Assembly (NCBI GenBank): GCA_029215795.1
Contig: JARDYH010000004.1
Location: 30,012,001 to 30,076,000 of the forward strand
Direction: 5' to 3'
DNA: 64,000 bases
Source of the DNA: Anniella stebbinsi
Taxonomy: Eukaryota > Chordata > Lepidosauria > Squamata > Anniellidae
Shown here: positions 37,205 through 47,717 of the stretch, piece after piece
How positions within the stretch are numbered: position 1 is the first letter of the stretch
How the letters are laid out: every line of letters starts with the position of its first letter
Translations under genes and position numbers: made by a program
The notes under the pieces: generated by a model
The model's database searches: none
The model's input: only the letters and a program-made list of their open reading frames with translations
What the model was told of the DNA's origin: nothing

Positions 37205-37310
37205 TATTTGCCTGTTTCAGCAAAACTAACAAAGAGTCTTCTAGCACCGTAAAGACTAACAGGTTTATTATGACACAATTCATGGACTTCAGATGCATGA
37301 AATAAACCTC
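37205..37310 (-). repeat. Dispersed reptilian repeat, inverted copy
   Basis: AACAAAGAGTCTTCTAGCAC, CGTAAAGACTAACAGGTTTA and CTTCAGATGCATGAAATAAA are the reverse of the 26.7 kb unit. About 100 bp, 3' part only. Confidence 0.55.
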
Positions 37311-37557
37311 AATAGATTTTGCTCAACAAAGGTCAGGTGGAAATTTTGCTTTAGAACAAATGCAAGATCTTCTCTGCAGCAATCTAAAGAATATAGAGTT
37401 GAATTGTCAGATGGATGCACTTACCTCGAATGAGTTCTCCTTTAATACAAGATCTAGTTCTGTGTATACGGATTTTTGCACATGCGCAGTATCAAAGTGC
37501 ATCTTGGGAGCTGTAGTTTGGAATTGTGTAATGTGTCATGATGTCATGCATCACTTT

Positions 37558-37745
37558 GACCCTGTTCAGATGACACACTAAGCCACGGTGGTTAAGCATT
37601 TTGAGCTAAATGTTATGACTTAGTGTGTTATGTGAACCATTCCTAACCACAATGGCTACATAACCACAGTTTAAATATGCTCACTAACCAATTGCTGCAA
37701 AAGGCTTAGCCTAACTATGGCTTAGTGTGTTGTCTGAATAGGCCC
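37558..37745. mobile_element. Compact MITE with about 30-bp terminal inverted repeats
   Basis: The left arm (37558-37590: CCTGTTCAGATGACACACTA, then AGCCACGG) and the right arm (37715-37745: CTATGGCTTAGTGTGTTGTC, then TGAATAGGCCC) are inverted repeats matching at most of about 30 positions. The interior also contains smaller TAACCAC / GTGGTTA inversions. Total length is about 190 bp with no coding capacity. Confidence 0.75.
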
Positions 37746-39703
37746 TATGTTATGTAGTCCATCCTGATTGGTTGTTTTCTCATGGCCTTTCTACATAATA
37801 TTTACTCACCATTGCCAGTCAGTTCAGTATGGAGGAAAGAGACAAATGGCCTACTGAGCCCTCTTTGTGGAGCCAGAGCAATTGCAGTGAAGGTAGAAGA
37901 TACAAGGCAGGTGTGTTGCTGGTGTTAGGGGTGTTAATCCAGCAAACTCCATGCATGTGCAGAAATACCATAATTTAGATGTGGACTGTGCATGCTCCAA
38001 AGTTCATGAGCTTTTCCAAAATTAATAATGTATTTGTAAGGTAGCAATCCAAGCTTGTTACGAGGCTGAGCATTATTATGAATGGCCAAGTTTCAACCAA
38101 CAAGCTGCCCAGTTTCAAAATTTAGTAGGCATCACTAGTCATACAAGTCTAACATTTTGGTGTTCCCTGTTGGCGATGGCTGAAAATAAATCCTGGATCT
38201 TGAATCCAGCTCACTGCTAAAATTCCATTACCATGAGGGTTACTCATCTTGCAGACATGACTAGGCTCTTCCTATGCTTGTAGTGCTTGCTTTTGTCATA
38301 TGTAGGAGCAATAAGACAAAACTATTAGACAGACAAAATGCGAAAGTAAAAAATAAAAGATAATTTATTTTCAAAAATTTTCTGACCGCACAAGGTGCTG
38401 TATACAACCGTACACAATATTGTTGGCAAATAATTGGACAGTTCTGTTAGGCGAATCCCAGGTTCCCAGTTCTCTGCTGTCTAATTTCTGGGTTCTTCAA
38501 ATTAAAGGCCTCCTGGCCTTTTGATAGAAGATACTTCTTTTTTAAATAAGGAAGAAGATACCTTTGTAGGTTTTTCTGCACACTTGGATAGGCCTTAGTT
38601 TGCCCCATGGCATTTTATTCCCCCCCCCTTTGGTCTGGAACAACATTAAGGCTTTATTTCTTCATCACCTGATCACCCAGCCACAGCATGTTCACTCTGT
38701 CGATGAGAGGTACATTAAGCTGGCTCATGGAATGACCACACAAAGGCTTGGCGAGGGCTGATTATCAATGCAAAGCAAATGTTAATGACTTGCTTGCTGG
38801 AAGCAGAATTTGAAGCATCTCCAGCTGTTTTGATGTGAGTTTGTGAGTTCTGAAGCATAGGCATGTCTGTCTTGTTTCACCCTTGATGAGCCAGATAAAT
38901 TATCTATGGTTTCTACTTAAGTTATTTCTCTGGCTTCTCATGGGAGGGCATGTTAACCAGGTTTATCTACTTCTGTTTGCAACATCTGCCCTGTGACATC
39001 TGCCTTGTTCCTGATAACCCAGATTTTTTTTTAAAATCAGGGTTATTGTTGCATGCAAACTGGCCCAATTCCCCTTGACTGGAATAGGGAGAGGACCCCC
39101 CCCCCCCAGCCTTGAAAAACAGTTAAGAGCACTTCCTTAAACTATACTGCTGAACTGATGAAAGCTGGCAGGTGGTGGGGGTGACCAAGAACACATTTTC
39201 GTATGGAAGGATGGAGTTCAGTTCTGGTACTCAAAGCAAATTTCTGGGCTTAGAATTCTTCCATTCTAACTGACGATCTTTTACATCTGGCTCTTGTTGG
39301 TGGATCTTGGTTTTCTATTAAAAAAAAACAAACCAAAACAAACCCCATAACCCAGCCCTGATTTAGGCAAGAAGCTAATGTTTTCTTGAAATTTCTTGTA
39401 TGACCTCAAATGATTTCCTAGTTTAATTTTTTGCTGGTTTTTTCCTTGTTTAATTCTGTGAATAGTTTTGTTGCTTGTGTATTTTTTTTAATTGTAAGGT
39501 GCCTTGTACATTTTCATCAATGGAATAAATAGCTGCTCTTGGCTACATTATGATTAATTAGCAGGCAAATAATGCCAGCTGGAATGTGTGTGTATGTGTC
39601 CGTCCACAGTTTCTTTAAATAGATGTTGTTCGTAAGTTGTACGTTGTCATAGTTTGTTGAAATGTTAAGGGCAAGAGGAATTGCTCATCCAAGACGATTG
39701 CCC

Positions 39704-39722
39704 TGTGTGTGTGTGTGTGTGT
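39704..39722. repeat. (TG)n microsatellite
   Basis: About nine TG units. Confidence 0.92.
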
Positions 39723-39935
39723 TACAGCAAAAGTAATTAAATTAAATCACATTAATACAGATGATGTAGTTTCCTTGCCTCTCATGTGGCTGGACGATGC
39801 TGATCCACACCAATCTCTGGGAAGATCCTCCACATGGTCCAAACAGGAGTAATCTGTGCACAGGAGCTAGACAGGCCCAGGTCATACTGGGAGCTTCAGA
39901 GAACCTGCCCTTGCTCCCAAACAGCCGCTGTGCCA

Positions 39936-39937
<2 letters not shown>

Positions 39938-39969
<32 letters not shown>
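39938..39969. repeat. (TG)n microsatellite
   Basis: About 16 TG units, 215 bp after the previous one. Confidence 0.95.
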
Positions 39970-39970
<1 letters not shown>

Positions 39971-40994
39971 CAGCCCCAGCCCTAGATATTTTACTGCCTT
40001 AGGTGTTTAGTACTAAAGGGTGCACAAGTTATTTTGGCATCTGAGGCAGAAAATCCTACAACTTCCCTTCCCTGGAAGTAAAAATGCAATAAAAATGAAT
40101 CAAATAACTAACCATTTGCTCCGTTTTCAGGTCATCCAACAGTCTGCTACCTGAGGCAGCTGCCTCACTCTGCCTAATGGTAGGGCCAACCCTCACATGA
40201 CATACATTCTTATATGTAGTTAGCATTGCAATGAGAGTGTCATGCAAGCTGCCTCCAAGAGCTAGATCCACAGTCCCTGAGGTTTCTGAGTGCACATGAA
40301 GCCTCCATGTTCAGAGGGCTTGACCATGTCAAATAAAGTACACCCAGTCCTTAACTGTTCTTTCCCCATCACAGTGCTGTAGGCAAACTGGCACTGAAAG
40401 CTTGTTAAGAGAAAAGTATTGTGTGTTCAGTGATCTTAAGAATCCACATGTTCAGCTTAAGTTGCTAAGCAAGGCTTGGGGAGAATGTCACACTTTTACT
40501 TCTAATTGGCGACTTTGGCATTGGCCATGCCAAATATGTTACATTACCAACCTTACCTTATTAATTCCATGAAAACGAGCCATGTAGATCCAGTCCAGCT
40601 GAAAAGGATTGGAATGCTCTTACTAAGCAGTGCATGCTTGAAATGTAACTATAATAATGTACAGATTTATCTTGCATTTACTTCAAAGTTGTGCTCTCCT
40701 CAATACATGGCAGCTACAGTGTGCTTAGGGTCATCAAAATTACTTTTCTATCTCATAGCTAGTGCTGTTTGTGACCTCTGTGTGTCAGAAGCTAGATAAA
40801 AAATGTATGCATATGTATATATTTTACATGACTTTTAAAATCAAATTCATTCTAAGTTGTGGAATCGAAGACCTGTTCACAAATTATGAAAACACAGTAA
40901 CACTTCCGTAAGTCATTCCCACGCCTAAAGTACATACGTAAGTCTCAAATTGATATCTCTGAGTTACTTGCTTCTGTTGTCATTAATAAAATAA

Positions 40995-41205
40995 CATACC
41001 TTGTGGCTCAGTTTGCATGACTCAAGGGTGGTTAATAATCCATGGTATCTTATTAACCACCCCCACACATGGCAGCTCATTTCCCTAATTACTGTCACTG
41101 GGCATGGTTTCTCATGTTGTCCAAACCTGGTGAGGGTGACTTGTTGGGATGGTTAATAAACCCCAACAAGCTACACTCACCAGGTTTGACTAACATGAGA
41201 AGCTA

Positions 41206-41253
<48 letters not shown>

Positions 41254-41335
41254 GTATAAAGTTGGCAACTTGATGCTCATGGGTGCCACAACCCACCATG
41301 ACAAAATTAGAGGGTTGTAGTGATCATGCGAACCA
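40995..41335. repeat. Decayed inverted-repeat element with internal TG microsatellite
   Basis: GGTGGTTAATAATCCATGG and GGTTAATAAACCCCAACAAG motifs, together with CTCATGTTGTCCAAACCTGG against CCAGGTTTGACTAACATGAG, form a large imperfect hairpin (about 41110-41200). A (TG)n tract follows at 41208-41245. It is probably an old foldback or MITE copy. Confidence 0.45.
41208..41256. repeat. (TG)n microsatellite
   Basis: About 18 TG units followed by TATGTATGTGTA. Confidence 0.95.
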
Positions 41336-41574
41336 GGTTGCTGTGAGTGACCCCAAGTACTCCTGTGTCTCTAAGTAGCAGCATGTGCTCACATCCTGTA
41401 GAAGAGGCTAAAACAGTTATCTTCTTTCATCTCGATCATTCGTGTTACTGTAAGCTTGTCTCAAGCCATTGAACATATCCAGTTGCTGTATGACATTTTA
41501 CTCCCAAATTGCTGTATAGAACCCTGATCCAAATATGATATTCATGGATTAGGTAACAGATCCATATATTTACT

Positions 41575-42125
41575 TGTTTGTTTTTATTTATTCATATTTT
41601 TATATATTGCTGGACTATATTTAAAAAGATATCTGAAAGTAGTGTACAGCATAATAGTTTAAAATACAAAATATCCATAGCTAAAATATTTTTTTTTAAA
41701 AATAGAAAAATTCTCGAAACATTTAAAATAAAACAAAACGAAAACATTAAAACATTTAAAACCAGAGAACTAACCATCAAGAAACTTGGCAGATTGAAAA
41801 TATAATTGTCTTTGGTCATTTAAATTTTTAAACGTTTTAATATTACAGCTGGTTCAATTATATTTTTAACCTTTGTATGTTTCTATTTATATGTTTTAAT
41901 TTTGTAAAGCCGCCTTGTGTACCGGTGTTGGGAAAAAGGCAGGATGCTACTACTATTACTAGTGTAATGTTTAAGTGGCATCTAAAACATGCATATTTGG
42001 TGCATTCTGCATAACAAGGGGGTTGCATTCCACAAAGTGGGTGCCACCATGGAGAAGGCTCATTTGCCTGTTGCCACCAGATGGCAATCTGCAAGTTGCA
42101 GTACAACCATCAAGGCCTCGCCTGA
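41575..42125 (+). repeat. Dispersed repeats, composite
   Basis: TTTTTATTTATTCATATTTT and TATATATTGCTGGACTATAT start a proximal part. At 41845-41960 a LINE/SINE-like tail reads TGTTTTAATTTTGTAAAGCC and GCCTTGTG. At 42020-42065 AAGTGGGTGCCACCATGGAG and AAGGCTC is the distal part. AT-rich 41680-41830 has no gene-like frame. Confidence 0.45.
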
Positions 42126-42231
42126 TGGTGGAATGGGTCTAAATTGGACAAGGTCGTCTGCTTGATAATATAAGTGAGTAATAGTAATTGTATCCTAATA
42201 GGGATGGCTGACTTCGAAAGAGGGTGCTAAC

Positions 42232-42650
42232 TAGGGATGGGTGAATGAACAATGTTCGAGCTCGCCACAATTCTCCGGACATCAGCTCACTGCTCTTCTC
42301 TGGTCATTTGTGCTGGTGTTTGCGATCATTGTTCATTTTGTGAGAAAGGGAAAACTGCAAAATCAAATATGGAAGTTGTGCAAACAATTCCCAAATTTGC
42401 ACAGATTTTCAAAATTGTGTGAATTTCCTCCATAGACTAAAGCTTGGTTTGTTGAAAATGTGCACATTTTGGGAAAGTTGTGCATTTTAAGGAAGTTGTG
42501 CACTTTTCAAGTACAGATTTTCTGAGTGTGAAAGAAAGTTCAGGAACATTTTCGAGGACAATGCACTCTTGTTCATGTTCATGTTTAGGATTGCAAATGG
42601 GGCATTTTTTAGTGTTTTGCAAACTGAAATGAAATTATCATACATCCTTA
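42232..42650. mobile_element. MITE-like 'TAGGGATGGGT' element
   Basis: Starts TAGGGATGGGTGAATG and ends TTATCATACATCCTTA, a weaker inverted pair. The interior shares GTTTTGCAAACTGAAATGAA and ACATTTTCGAGGACAATGC with the copy near 21.9-22.1 kb, and repeats TTGTGCA / TGCACA motifs. Confidence 0.6.
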
Positions 42651-43417
42651 AAGCTATCATGGGTATTTCAATGCATTTAAGTATGGGAGTTTCTATTCAA
42701 CACATTTGGAAAACCCCAGGTTGGGAGTAGGCTGGTATAAGGGATTCAGGATGTCTCATAGTGTTGGGATGTGTGTTGTTGTTTTTTGTGGGGGTTATGG
42801 TGGGGGTGGAAGACAGATGTTGCCAGGATAAAATGTAAATCACTACTGGCAACGTAACTGATGGCTGTGATTTGTGGACCTTTTTAGCTTCTAGAAGAAA
42901 TCTTTGATATTATTTAAAGATGACTTCTGGGTTTTGTGTGTATGTGTTTGTGAAACAGATGTAGATGTCCTATGGTTGGAAAAAAGATTTAAGCCCTTGT
43001 AGAATATATAAAGTTTCTTTAAAAATCTAAATGGCTATTATTGCCTGAATATAACCACCGGATCAATGCAAAGAGGATATTGTGTTTGCTAAATGAGAGG
43101 TGCCATCCATATTGGAGTCATTTAGATATATTCCAGCTCAATTTGGGGGTGGGGAGAGGCAGGATGAAACTTCCTTATCCTAATCATTTTTTAGTGAAAT
43201 CTTCAAAAAATTTTTTAAAAAAATGAGATGTGGAAGTTTGAAATACTACTGAGCAATTGTAATCCTCTTATTATAAGATAATTGCATGGAATAGGAGGTG
43301 ACGTAGGTGAAATGTGAGTGGGCAGGAGCAAATTTTACATATTTCTGTTTGTACTGGGTGGGGGTCATTATGACCTCAAATGTCTCTTGAGGGTTAGAAG
43401 TGGCATATTTGGAGGAA

Positions 43418-43620
43418 GGGGCTATAGCTCATTGATGGAGTACATGTTTTGAATGCAGAAGGATGCAGGCTCAGTCCTTGGCAACTCCAGGTAGCATGTA
43501 ATGGGGAAAGACCTCAGCTAGAGAACTTGGATAATGGTTGTCAGTCAAAATAGGCTGCAATATTCTAAATGGACCAATAACCTGACTTGACTTACAATAG
43601 TTTCAAGCATTCATGTTCAA
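43418..43620 (+). mobile_element. tRNA-derived SINE
   Basis: GGGGCTATAGCTCATTGATG, GAATGCAGAAGGATGCAGGC, TTGGCAACTCCAGGTAGCAT and TGGACCAATAACCTGACTTG. Near full length, diverged at the 3' end. Confidence 0.75.
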
Positions 43621-44434
43621 ATGAATCAGTCCTACATTTTAAAAACCATCTGAGCCTGCTGTACAATGAAACAAGTAAAGTTGCTTTCAGTCTTGGTTCC
43701 TTTTACAACTGTACAAGTACACAAGCTCCGTCTGCCTGGTAATCAAAAACATCCTGTTAAGATCGGAGTACACAGCAACTCAAGTTGCAGATACAAGTCT
43801 GCGCCAGGCTCTTGCATGTGCTTATATAACTGTTCTTGTGGGGAAAGAAATGTACAAACAGTCCCTTCGATTGCATTTTGTCTGGGGTGTTGTCACTGTG
43901 CTAAATTTAAGCTAACTTTACATGAGAGGGCCAAGCAAATATTAACTTTTTCTGGGAATAAGGTCAGGCTGTTACAATATTGTAAATTGAACCGGCCTCT
44001 TTCCCCTCCCGCTCCTTTCTTTTAGTGACTTAACTGTGTCAAAACTGAGCTTTCCCCTGCAGTTGTAAATGACATACTCCTTATTACTTTTAATTGTTGG
44101 GATCCAGCTTTCCTGGGAATGCTAACGCACTTAAGGAATGCTTAGTCAAACAGTAACTCTGGTTTAGCAAATACAGGGTTAAGTCCATAATGCTCTTTAA
44201 CTCCTGCATTGTGGGGCCCCTTTAAAAGCTACCCTAGCAGTGTTTGGGAGCTGCTTTTCCAGTACACTGCTAAGAAAGGGAATGCCAATTAAATGGGTAA
44301 GACCCATACAATTGGCCCTTATCTACATGATTGGATCATTCAGATTCTAGATTCATCTCCTGTTCAAAAGATGTCAAGGAGGTAAGGCTGAGAGAGGCCC
44401 TCCCTTGAAATCTGGGATAGCTGCTGCCAGACAA

Positions 44435-44775
44435 GGGGTGTTGAACCTCTGGCCTATGGGTCAAGTGCAGACCACCTGGAGTCGCAGTCCAACCCTCCAG
44501 GGTTTTGTAGATGTCCGCACCCCCTTTCTATAGCCCCACCCCTTTCCCAGTCTCCAATAGTGTGGTGGTTTCCTGGTCTTTGCAGTTTTTCTCTATTCTA
44601 AAAGGTTGAAATACCTCCTAAGGCTTAATTACTGGTAGTAAGACCTGTAAACTAAAATATGCTGGTATTTTGGTAGTTTGGCTCCACTCTGTTCACCTTC
44701 AGCCCTACCCACCGCTGGAATGTGTCTCCCAAGAGATTCTACAAAATCGAATTCAGCCCTTGGGTTGAAAAAGAT
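44435..44775 (-). repeat. Dispersed repeat, inverted member of the 13.3/56.1 kb family
   Basis: On the minus strand: TTTTCAACCCAAGGGCTGAA, TACCAGCATATTTTAGTTTA, CTACCAGTAATTAAGCCTTA and TTTCAACCTTTTAGAATAGA, matching 56.1-56.3 kb in order. Confidence 0.55.
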
Positions 44776-44777
44776 TA

Positions 44778-44858
44778 GGCCATCCAGGAGTAGACAGTAG
44801 TGGGTCAAATAGGCCAGTGGTCTGTTTCTGTATAATGCAGCTTCATATATTTGTATGT
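44778..44858 (+). mobile_element. tRNA-derived SINE, 3' fragment
   Basis: GAGTAGACAGTAGTGGGTCA, GGCCAGTGGTCTGTTTCTGT and ATAATGCAGCTTCATAT match the 3' end of the same family. Confidence 0.5.
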
Positions 44859-45475
44859 GTCCCAGCTGCATGGGAATTTCTCATGGAAAGGCAGCTCCAT
44901 TCTGCTAGAGTAAAGGAGAGGAGCTCCATCCTGGCTAGAGTGAAATGAAGAAGGAACAACCATATGGGTTCTTTCCATGCTGGAATATTATCCTACTCTG
45001 TTCGTATAATGGTAACGTAATGGCTCATTGTTTACCGAGGTGACTCTGTCCATCAAAAAGAATATTGCTAATTATCTTGCAGAAGGCCAATCATAGTATT
45101 CTGGGATGCTGCCATTTGACTTCATTGAAACTGTTTCTCTTGGTGGTGGGAAAACTACATTGTGTCTTTTTGTTCTTAAGATGTATGCACATTGTACCGA
45201 AACAAGGCAATATTCTCTTGACCTCCTTCCTGCAGTTGTAGCTAATGGTGCTCAATTATGTTCATGTGAACACAGTCTGGAAAGAAAGCTAGGGAAGCTA
45301 GCATAATGAAGCCCTTTGTTATTATTAGCTGATGCAAGTCAATTTTACTCTGTTATCAAACATCATTTTTTCTACTACATATCTACCCTGAAGTTTCTCT
45401 TTTCATCCTCACAGATATATGAGATTCCATGAATGGACATTTGCTAATACATCTCCAGGAAATCTTTACATCTGG

Positions 45476-45620
45476 GTGGGAACCTCTGGCCCTCCTGATG
45501 ATGTTCAGCTCCAACTCCCATAATCCCCAGCCAACATAACTAATGGTCAGGGTGTGACACCTTATCGTAGAACATCACACAGGGTAATGGAAGTTGTGAT
45601 CCAACAACACCTGGAGAACT
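45476..45620. repeat. Foldback-type dispersed repeat, degraded
   Basis: GGGAACCTCTGGCCCTCCTG, then AACTCCCATAATCCCCAGCC, then GAAGTTGTGATCCAACAACA and CCTGGAGAAC. Same family as 18.5 and 63.7 kb, with an inserted stretch around 45550-45590. Confidence 0.5.
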
Positions 45621-45757
45621 ACCTGTAGGTTATCTAAATTTGTCCTGCATTGCTGAATATTGCAATGTAACAAACAGATCAGCAGAGTGTTTTCCCCTCT
45701 TTTTGTAAATTTATGGATTTTGTAAAACCCATTCCATCTGCATTTTATGGATTGTCA

Positions 45758-46139
45758 GGTGTCTCTTGTTCCGTCATCAGCTCATTGACGGAACTGGATA
45801 TTTTCTAGTTTCCCGAATTTGTGCAAATTCACATTTGTGCAAATTTGCACTTGTGAAAATGCATAAATCCCAGCAAAATGCACAAATACTCCCCAAATGT
45901 GCATTTTCATGCTTTAGCCTATGGGGAAAATGTGCATTTTCAGGCAGTATTTTTTTAATTTTATATATTTTTCTACAACTAAATTTGAATAAAATTCTGG
46001 AAAGTTTTTTTAAAAAGTCCGCAAGTCCATAGGATCTGTGTCACTTGAAAAAAGCCAGTCCAGTGTGAAATCTGTGGATCAAATTCATAGAAATCCAAAC
46101 CCATTTGATTGCACTGCAGATTTCTTCGACATCTCTATG
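45758..46139. mobile_element. MITE-like element, related to the 42.2 kb family, degraded
   Basis: TCCCGAATTTGTGCAAATTC, AATGTGCATTTTCATGC and CCTATGGGGAAAATGTGCAT recall the same family. The right edge is CGACATCTCTATG. Termini are too eroded to define. Confidence 0.4.
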
Positions 46140-46149
46140 TTTGTACCCT

Positions 46150-47030
46150 ATTTTTTCTACAAATCATGCTATGCTTTATCCCTACAACACCAGTCTTTGA
46201 AGTTATTTTATGTTCCAACATTGACAGGCCCTGCCCTAAATTGTTGGCATAGCAAGTCGTAGAGTCACTTTAATCATATACTTTTGTGTGGTTTGCATCA
46301 TTATAAATTGAAGGCTTCATATATATTTGGCATTTTTTATTTATTACTTCTTTTTAAAGTTGTTGCCAACCCTGAGCCTAATGAGTCAGGTGGTTTTAAA
46401 TAGAAGAAATTAACACAAGGACTGTGGGACCTCCATATGTTGGTACATCTCCCCTCCGATGGCATTAAAACATTTTTTCTGTAGCTCATTTCAGGTTGGA
46501 GGACATTATGTCTGTGGTATCAAATTGATGTCCTAATTAAAAATTATTAGAGATAGTAGCTGCAGGCCATGTCCTTAACTTTTTTAAAAAAATGTATTGC
46601 ATTTTATTGAAAATGTGAATATAACTGTCATTGCCAGGTAGGATTTGAGAATCAAAATTATAATACCATATGGTGTGTTTGCTCCAAAATGTCAGCTATG
46701 CTGTCTTGTGTCTCCCACATATCAGTCTCCCCTTAATTCTCTTGCTTAAAGTTGATGGAATGGATAAAAAAACTAGCATCCATTTCCCAGTCCCTCAAAC
46801 TCAAATAATCCTGTCTCATGTGTAACTATCACATGATGTATATGTAGTATATCAGCTGTGGACAGAAGCTAGATTGGGATCTACTGGTAGATTACTAGTT
46901 CATTCGCAGTAGATCGGCAAGAGTTTCTGACTCCCAATTATTTAACCATAGCAACAATAAGTGTCCACCCCTTAAATTAGGTTTTTAAAATCCCTGTTTT
47001 GTAGTATCTCAAATGTATACAGCAGTCATC
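46150..47030. other. Unannotated intronic stretch upstream of ZHX3
   Basis: AT-rich with no recognisable element. It would be intron if a 5' ZHX3 exon lies further upstream. Confidence 0.45.
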
Positions 47031-47034
47031 CAAA

Positions 47035-47292
47035 TGTATTTATTAAATATTTATACTGCCCAACAGCCAAGGTTCTTTGGGCAGTTTACAATTAAAACCA
47101 TAATACACAAAAATCAAGTTTAAAACTTAAAAAATGGCATATAAAACCAGAATAAGTTCAAGTCCAGGGAAAGCTTGTCTAAAAAGATACGTTTTCAGGA
47201 GGTGTTTGAAGGATGTTACATTTTCTGCCTCCTGAACTGCGCGAGGGAGGGTTATCCAGAGAGTGGGTGCTGCTACAGAGAAGGCTCACCAT
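47035..47292 (+). repeat. Dispersed repeat upstream of the ZHX3 exon
   Basis: GTATTTATTAAATATTTATA, CTGCCCAACAGCCAAGGTTC, AGGGAAAGCTTGTCTAAAAA, GATACGTTTTCAGGAGGTGT and GAGAGTGGGTGCTGCTACAG. Same family as 32.4 and 63.2 kb. It ends about 420 bp before the splice acceptor. Confidence 0.65.
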
Positions 47293-47684
47293 TGAGGTAC
47301 TTTATGATGACATTCTGTTCGTCTTGGAATGATAAGCAGGGCTCATGGAAGTGATAGGTTTTGCTCCATCCGCTGAACTTGGCTCCACCCCACCCTGACA
47401 AATATTTTTCACCTGGCTTTAGTTCAAATTTTACTAAAAACAAAATAGAACCTGCAATCCCGAAAGCTGCCCCACACCTGTAATATATAGTTGAGCAGTA
47501 AATGGCATGTGGTTATGCCAGTGTAAGCCCGTGGCATAATGTTTCACTAATATACTGTTATTTTGTTTCTGCAGATTCAATGGCAAATTTAAGTGATTAT
47601 CCCAACTCTTGACACACCTTTTTGGGCATCATGGATTTGCTGGAATTTACCCTGCAAAAGATTCTTAGAAAGTAGTATTAACCT

Positions 47685-47717
47685 CCTAAGCTTTGACTAT
47701 CTTCCTTGGTTTCAGTA
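47685..47717 (+). promoter_or_regulatory. ZHX3: Splice acceptor of the ZHX3 coding exon
   Basis: A pyrimidine-rich run ending TTCCTTGGTTTCAG (AG at 47714-47715) sits immediately before TA-ATG. Possible branch-point sequences (CTAAGC, TTGAC) lie 20-30 nt upstream. With this junction the exon begins two bases before the start codon, so the -3 Kozak base is supplied by an upstream untranslated exon. The +4 base is G. That upstream exon was not found in the window. Confidence 0.75.

Larger units (their letters stand above)
37750..40990. other. Unannotated non-coding stretch
   Basis: Two TG microsatellites (39.70, 39.94 kb) and a C run at 39.10 kb. AATTGTAAGGTGCCTTGTAC near 39490 resembles a LINE/SINE tail. 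No exon seen. Confidence 0.5.

Noticed and set aside
43666..44025. 119-codon + strand frame with several Cys residues
   Set aside because: No regular Cys spacing or known domain. It lies next to a SINE and is treated as chance.
47706..47717. TTG-initiated upstream extension of the ZHX3 frame
   Set aside because: It lies in the splice-acceptor polypyrimidine/AG region. ATG at 47718 gives the conserved MASKRKSTTPCMIP start.
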